DNA of 18,837 nucleotides from assembly GCA_014379705.1 (NCBI GenBank), contig JACMLI010000009.1, positions 1 through 18,837 on the forward strand, written 5' to 3'. The position numbers were made by a program, and so were the translations under genes. This document shows, in pieces, positions 16,634 to 18,837 of this stretch; the first letter of the stretch is position 1; each line of letters opens with the position of its first letter. The notes beneath the pieces are model-generated. The model saw only the letters and a list, made by a program, of their open reading frames with translations, did no database searches and had not been told where the DNA came from. This stretch comes from Gemmatimonadaceae bacterium (lineage in GTDB: Bacteria; Gemmatimonadota; Gemmatimonadetes; Gemmatimonadales; Gemmatimonadaceae).

Positions 16634-17953
16634 TTGCAGGGAGTGTCGCGCGTCCTGCTGGTCATCGTACTCATCCTGCTCAACGGCTTCTTCGTGGCCG
16701 TGGAGTTCGCGCTCGTGCGCTCCCGCCGGACCCGGCTGGAGGCGATGGTGCGCTCGGGGGACCGGCTCGCCGCGATCGCGCTGAAAGCGACCGGGAACCT
16801 CGTGAAGGTTCTTTCGGCCTCGCAGCTGGGCATCACGCTCGCCTCGCTTGGCCTGGGCTGGGTCGCGGAGCGGGTGCTGGGGGTCATGTTCGAGCACTGG
16901 TTCGCCACCCTCCCACTGCCGATCGACGCGACGCTTCGCGTGAGCATCGCTGCCGCGATCGCGCTCACCGTTGCGACGTTCATGCACGTCGTGTTCGGCG
17001 AGCTGGCGCCCCGTGCGGCAGCGCTGAATCACCCCGAGATCGTAGCCAAGTGGCTCGCCCCGCCCCTCATCGCCTTTGCGTGGATCACCCACCCGTTCAC
17101 CTGGGTGCTCAACCGCTCCGCGGAGATCGTGCTGCGGATGTTTGGTCAGCCGGCGAGCATTTCGGAAGAGCCCGTGCATTCGCCCGACGAGTTGCGCATG
17201 CTGGTGGAGCACGCCGAGGAAGGCGGCACGCTGCAGGCGGGGGACGCCGAGCTGATCGAGGGCGTGTTCGAGTTCTCGGAGAAGAACGCGCGTGAAGTGA
17301 TGACCCCACGGACCGACGTGGTGGCCATGCCGGTCGAGGCCACGCTCGACGAGGCGTGCACGATCGTCGAGGAGAGCAGCTTCTCGCGGTACCCCGTGTA
17401 CGAGGAGTCGCTCGACAACGTCCTGGGCATCGTGCTCGCCAAGGACCTGCTGCGCGCGGTGCGACGCCAGCCGCAGGCATTCGAGCTGCGCGACATCATG
17501 CGCGACGCGCACATGGTCCCGGGCTCCCGCGAGGTCGAGGAAGTGCTCTCGGACTTCAAGCGGCGCAAGGAACACATGGCCATCGTGCTCGATGAATTCG
17601 GCGGCACGGCGGGCATCGTGACCATGGAGGACCTGCTCGAGGAGATCGTGGGGGAGATCCTCGACGAGTACGACGAGCCGGAACGCCGCGCGTCCACCTC
17701 GACCTCCGGCGAGACGCTGATCCCTGGCGAGACGCACGTCGCCGAGGTGAACGAATCCTACGGGCTCGAGCTCGACAACGAGGACTACACCACGATCGGC
17801 GGCTACGTGTTCGGCGCGCTGGGCCGGCTCCCGATCGTTGGGGATCGCATCAGTATCCAGGGCACGTCGCTCACCGTGCGCGAGATGGAAGGGCGCCGCA
17901 TCAAGACGGTGGCCCTGGCGATCGACGGGGTGAACGGGGTGGCCGCTCGGTAG
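16634..17953 (+). CDS. CNNM/CorC-type (hemolysin-family) membrane protein with CBS domains
   Basis: This 439-aa protein starts at TTG 16634, with GGGAG 6 nt upstream. The N-terminal DUF21/CNNM region (about 1-170) has membrane helices at about 6-27, 100-120 and 138-158, with the amphipathic stretch and VVFGELAPR motif of the family (normally GE-x-PK, so Lys is Arg here). A CBS pair follows (about 205-340): EVMTPRTDVVAM, YPVYEESLDNVLGIV and HMAIVLDEFGGTAGIVTMEDLLEEIVGEI. A CorC_HlyC domain closes it (about 365-432). Bacterial relatives (CorB/CorC, MpfA) are implicated in Mg2+ efflux, and nucleotide binding by the CBS pair tunes them. Older annotations as 'hemolysin' are probably wrong in function. 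Its divergent neighbour is also a divalent-metal exporter, which suggests a small metal-homeostasis locus. Confidence 0.92.
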   Translation: MQGVSRVLLVIVLILLNGFFVAVEFALVRSRRTRLEAMVRSGDRLAAIALKATGNLVKVLSASQLGITLASLGLGWVAERVLGVMFEHWFATLPLPIDATLRVSIAAAIALTVATFMHVVFGELAPRAAALNHPEIVAKWLAPPLIAFAWITHPFTWVLNRSAEIVLRMFGQPASISEEPVHSPDELRMLVEHAEEGGTLQAGDAELIEGVFEFSEKNAREVMTPRTDVVAMPVEATLDEACTIVEESSFSRYPVYEESLDNVLGIVLAKDLLRAVRRQPQAFELRDIMRDAHMVPGSREVEEVLSDFKRRKEHMAIVLDEFGGTAGIVTMEDLLEEIVGEILDEYDEPERRASTSTSGETLIPGETHVAEVNESYGLELDNEDYTTIGGYVFGALGRLPIVGDRISIQGTSLTVREMEGRRIKTVALAIDGVNGVAAR

Positions 17954-17993
17954 CTCGGCGTGCGGTCGTTGTCTCCCCGGCAAAGGTCAACGG

Positions 17994-18149
17994 CTTCAAC
18001 GCAGAGGCGGAGGGGACGCAGAGTCACGCCGAGAACGGCAACTGCACTCCTTGTTTGGTTGTTGCCGTTCCGGGATGGAACGTGCGTCACCTGCACAGCG
18101 TGTTGCTGTTCCCTGCGCACGCTGCGTCCACTGCGCCTCTGCGTTGAAG
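17994..18149. repeat. 156-bp inverted-repeat element with internal hairpins
   Basis: The two ends are inverted copies of a 28-nt sequence beginning CTTCAACGCAGAGGCG (left arm from 17994, right arm ending at 18149), matching at about 26 of 28 positions. Inside are a perfect 10-bp hairpin (18033-18042 with 18061-18070), an overlapping 6-bp hairpin (18066-18071 with 18077-18082) that cannot form at the same time, and a 7-bp hairpin (18096-18102 with 18118-18124). There is no open frame for a transposase. It fills the gap between the convergent CNNM and pdxA genes. The arms resemble the dispersed 'ACGCAGAGGCGCAGAG'-type repeats found in many bacterial genomes, so it is probably a non-autonomous dispersed element, perhaps used as a terminator. 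Confidence 0.8.
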
Positions 18150-18156
18150 CAGTTCC

Positions 18157-18837
18157 CTACGCCGAGCGAGCACGCACAATGCGCACCGCCTCGCGCATCG
18201 CCGCCTCCATGCTGCTGGCATCCGCTGTTCCCTGCCCGGCGATGTCCATGGCCGTGCCGTGATCGGGGGAGGTACGTACGAACGGCAGGCCGAGGGTCAC
18301 GTTCACCGCGCTGCCGAATGACGCCACCTTGATTGCCGTCATTCCCACGTCGTGGTAGGGGGCGATCACGGCATCGAACTCGCCGCGCATCGCGCGCACG
18401 AACACCGTGTCTGCCGGAAAGGGACCAGACACTCCCAGTGCGCGGGCAAGGGGCGCGAGCAGCGTGTCGTCTTCGGTGCCGAAGCGTCCCCCGTCGCCGG
18501 CGTGCGGGTTGAGGGCACAGAGGGCGAGGCGCGGCGCCGGGATGCCAAACCACGAAATGAGTCCGGCGCGCGTCACCTCCACGGCATCGGAGATGGCGCG
18601 AGCCGTCAGGGCCGCGGGGACGGCACGCAGCGCAATGTGCGTGGTCGCGAGCACCACTCGTAAACGATCCGAAGCGAGCATCATCGCCACGCGGGCCCCG
18701 GTGAGCCCGGCGAGCATCTCGGTGTGCCCGGGATAGTCGAAGCCCCCGGCGAGCAGCGCAGCCTTGTCGATCGGCGCGGTGACGATGCCGTCGACCGTGC
18801 CCGCCTGCGCCAGCGCCACCGCGCGCTCGATCGCCAG
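18157..18837 (-). CDS. pdxA: 4-hydroxythreonine-4-phosphate dehydrogenase PdxA (N-terminal part beyond window)
   Basis: The visible 226 residues are the C-terminal two thirds of PdxA, which oxidises 4-phosphohydroxy-L-threonine with NAD(P)+ in the DXP-dependent pathway to pyridoxal 5'-phosphate. The frame is open to the last base, and family length (about 330 aa) says roughly 100 residues lie to the right. Typical segments are VTAPIDKAAL, the YPGHTEML loop, and three metal-ligand His: THIALR, NPHAGDGGRFGTED and YHDVGMTAIK. The end has FVRTSPDHGTAMDIAGQG, matching the substrate phosphate loop. No key residue is missing in the visible part. PdxA2-type paralogues that act on other 4-carbon acid phosphates look similar, so the exact substrate is not certain. 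The gene is convergent with the CNNM gene. Confidence 0.93.
   Translation of the reverse strand: MAIERAVALAQAGTVDGIVTAPIDKAALLAGGFDYPGHTEMLAGLTGARVAMMLASDRLRVVLATTHIALRAVPAALTARAISDAVEVTRAGLISWFGIPAPRLALCALNPHAGDGGRFGTEDDTLLAPLARALGVSGPFPADTVFVRAMRGEFDAVIAPYHDVGMTAIKVASFGSAVNVTLGLPFVRTSPDHGTAMDIAGQGTADASSMEAAMREAVRIVRARSA

Overview
The window is high-GC bacterial DNA with densely packed genes. Its mix suggests a Gram-negative, free-living bacterium, and Gemmatimonadota is my best guess. The mix is FHA/Ser-Thr-kinase signalling, a periplasmic RCC1 propeller, a giant Big_2 lipoprotein, a LytTR regulator, PilT and frequent TTG/GTG starts. The phylum call is inference from gene style; no marker gene was compared.

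Left edge (1-560): the C-terminal end of a LytTR-type DNA-binding regulator (+), then a tRNA-Ile(GAU) on the minus strand with its own sigma70-type promoter and intrinsic terminator.

Main block (623-10851): a + strand operon of five genes running from a good promoter (623-651) to a strong hairpin terminator (10820-10851). It encodes two paralogous membrane-anchored FHA proteins, an 854-aa Ser/Thr kinase whose extracytoplasmic half is a complete seven-repeat RCC1 propeller, a 1545-aa predicted lipoprotein made almost wholly of 17 Big_2-like Ig repeats, and a signal-peptide TPR protein. The last three junctions are a 37-nt gap, a direct abutment and an ATGA overlap. I read this as a transmembrane phospho-signalling module: propeller and Ig tower outside, kinase and FHA readers inside. 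It is the best candidate here for an undescribed system.

Middle (10893-13449): on the minus strand, the ribosome-associated GTPase gene typA/bipA, from a promoter so close to the ATG that the mRNA may be leaderless, followed by a small, extremely Asp/Glu-rich protein. Divergent from typA is an orphan 63-aa small protein with a perfect Shine-Dalgarno sequence and its own terminator.

Right part (13484-18837): a two-gene minus-strand unit of an uncharacterised internally duplicated protein and a PilT-like ATPase with an extra N-terminal domain; a zinc-type CDF efflux transporter (-) divergent from a CNNM/CorC-type membrane protein with CBS domains (+); a 156-bp structured inverted-repeat element in a convergent gap; and the C-terminal two thirds of pdxA (-) running off the right edge. 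I saw no CRISPR array, insertion sequence or phage gene. No gene-free stretch exceeds about 215 bases.
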